Positions 6,029-7,253 of a stretch of 7,253 nt of DNA are shown piece after piece. The stretch spans positions 3,321 to 10,573 of the forward strand of contig HF996744.1 in the NCBI GenBank assembly GCA_000433335.1, given 5' to 3'. The notes beneath the pieces are model-generated. The model searched no databases. It was given only the letters and a program-made list of their open reading frames with translations, and had not been told where the DNA came from. The stretch's first letter is position 1. Each line of letters opens with the position of its first letter. A program made the translations under genes and the position numbers. Source of the stretch: Clostridium sp. CAG:1219 (GTDB lineage: Bacteria > Bacillota > Clostridia > TANB77 > CAG-465).

Positions 6029-7252
6029 TATTATTTTATTATCTTCTACTTTTGAATTTAATCCATTCTCTAGCTGCCAATTATTATACATTTTTAAAAT
6101 TTCATTGCTCTTATTTATGTTAAACTCACTATACAGTAAAACCTGCTTTTTGTTATCTATATAAATAGGTATCATTTCTATGCTATTTATCTTTTTATTT
6201 TCAATATTTAAATTAAAAATAAATGACTGATTACCAACATACATATCAGTATCTCCCATAAAATATCCTGTACTAAAAATTATTGGTTTTCCTTTATATT
6301 TTATTATAGGATATACACCAAGTGCGTGTGACCCAATTACTAAGTCAGCTCCACTATCAATTGCCTTATATGCCATGCTCGTCATACTATCTGTTACACC
6401 ATATTCATATTCATTGCCATAATGGAAATCAACAATAACAATATCTGCTATTTTTTTTGCCTCTTTAATATTCTTTTTTAATTCTTTTTCATCATACAGT
6501 GATATCTCAGACTCTGTATATTTAGATTTATTAGAATTTGTAATAGAATTTGTAGAAACTACAGCAATCTTTTGATTACCTTTTTCAAAATAAACTGGAA
6601 TGTTAGCTTTACCTGCGACTAAAAATTTATATTTATCTAATATAGATTCTGTAAGGGATACTCCTTCCTTTGAATAATCAATAATATGTTCTGTTGCTAT
6701 ATTAACACAGTCTACCCCAAGTGCTGAAAGTCCATTTATTATTTCTTTTGTCACTAGATTTTTATTTTTATCAGTGTTAATTTTTTCTTCATTTGTTATA
6801 TTGGTTCCAAGAGTAGTATAAGTAAAGTCTGAGTCTTTAGTATAAAAATAAATATCTTTAAATGCTGCACTATAGATATAATTTAAATTTTTAGTTATAT
6901 TTCCTCCCATATTTATCTCACCTAAAATACTTACACTCATCTTAGACAAATCTTCAACATCATTTTTTACAAGTTCGCTCTCAAAAGCTACATTGTTTTT
7001 ATTTCCGTTACTTGAAACAGGCGTATCGTTATTTTCTATGTTTACCTCGTTTTTTTGATTATTGTTATAAATATCTATTTCTATATTTTTTTCTTTCCTA
7101 TATTTCTTTGTATACTTGTTTGCTTTATTTATTAATATTAGATTGCAAACTATAATTATACAAGATATAGCTAAAATAATAAAAGATATTAAAAATATAA
7201 TATTTCTTATTGTAATATATTTCCTAACATATAATCTTTTTCTATTGAATAT
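6017..7252 (-). CDS. CapA/PgsA-family (PGA_cap) membrane-anchored protein, 5' end beyond window edge
   Basis: The frame is open from the right edge; 411 residues are visible. It starts with a basic stretch (IFNRKRLYVRKYITIR), then one hydrophobic segment (about 18-41), a Lys/Asn-rich linker (about 42-104) and a CapA-type metallophosphatase-like domain (about 105-370). This predicts a single-pass anchor with the domain outside the cell. The true start is probably only a few codons beyond the edge; the internal TTG at 6949 falls after the membrane segment and is not a credible start. Family landmarks: LGEINMGG (110-117), VNIATEHIIDYSKEG (around 183-197), DFHYGNEYEYG (H277), GADLVIGSHALGVYPI (H309), GKPIIFSTGYF (321-331). 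Family members take part in poly-gamma-glutamate capsule synthesis or export, but no capB, capC or pgs partners are visible here, so that function is not established. Several usually conserved positions are replaced (GD to GE, NNH to TEH, HPH to HAL, GNF to GYF). Confidence 0.87.
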   Translation of the reverse strand: MFNRKRLYVRKYITIRNIIFLISFIILAISCIIIVCNLILINKANKYTKKYRKEKNIEIDIYNNNQKNEVNIENNDTPVSSNGNKNNVAFESELVKNDVEDLSKMSVSILGEINMGGNITKNLNYIYSAAFKDIYFYTKDSDFTYTTLGTNITNEEKINTDKNKNLVTKEIINGLSALGVDCVNIATEHIIDYSKEGVSLTESILDKYKFLVAGKANIPVYFEKGNQKIAVVSTNSITNSNKSKYTESEISLYDEKELKKNIKEAKKIADIVIVDFHYGNEYEYGVTDSMTSMAYKAIDSGADLVIGSHALGVYPIIKYKGKPIIFSTGYFMGDTDMYVGNQSFIFNLNIENKKINSIEMIPIYIDNKKQVLLYSEFNINKSNEILKMYNNWQLENGLNSKVEDNKIIVEL

Positions 7253-7253
7253 A

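Noticed and set aside
6017..6949. CapA-like protein starting at TTG 6949 as a soluble 310-residue protein
   Set aside because: The same frame continues open to the window edge and encodes a basic N-terminus and a clear membrane anchor, so the internal TTG is an artefact of the missing start.
1..7253. Search for a defence system, mobile element, CRISPR array or riboswitch
   Set aside because: The five genes are recognisable housekeeping, sporulation or envelope families, the intergenic gaps are 26 to about 120 bases, and I saw no direct-repeat arrays, transposase motifs or aptamer-like conserved leaders.

Overview
The window is AT-rich, every gene lies on the minus strand, and one of them encodes the spore coat ATPase SpoIVA. 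Together these point to an endospore-forming member of the Clostridia, most likely a Clostridium-type Firmicute. Codon use is uniformly A/T-ending across all five genes, so I see no sign of recent transfer. No mobile element, CRISPR array, rRNA or tRNA is visible, and there is no gene-free stretch longer than about 120 bases.

Layout in transcription order, from high to low coordinates. (1) 7252-6017: a CapA/PgsA-family membrane-anchored protein whose first codons lie beyond the right edge. An intrinsic terminator uses its last codons as one stem arm. (2) 5922-4441: spoIVA, preceded by a good sigma-E-like promoter and a strong ribosome binding site, and followed by its own hairpin terminator. 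(3) 4348-3734 (possibly from 4375): a PAP2-family membrane lipid phosphatase with an intact catalytic triad, followed by another terminator. (4) 3612-1924: recJ, the 5'-3' single-strand DNA exonuclease. (5) 1897-1: the stringent-response enzyme Rel (RelA/SpoT family), cut by the left edge before its ACT domain. It lies 26 bases downstream of recJ with a strong ribosome binding site, so the two probably form one operon.

The window looks like ordinary clostridial chromosome: an envelope gene, a sporulation gene and a lipid phosphatase as separate units, then the familiar recJ-rel pairing. I see no undescribed multi-gene system. The most interesting observation is in Rel. The (p)ppGpp synthetase residues look intact, but the hydrolase half has lost the second residue of its HD motif (now Glu) and both residues of the downstream Glu-Asp pair (now Lys-Leu). 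This predicts a synthetase with an impaired or dead hydrolase, so another (p)ppGpp hydrolase should exist elsewhere in the genome. A secondary observation is that the CapA-like protein has replacements at several positions that are usually conserved in its family.
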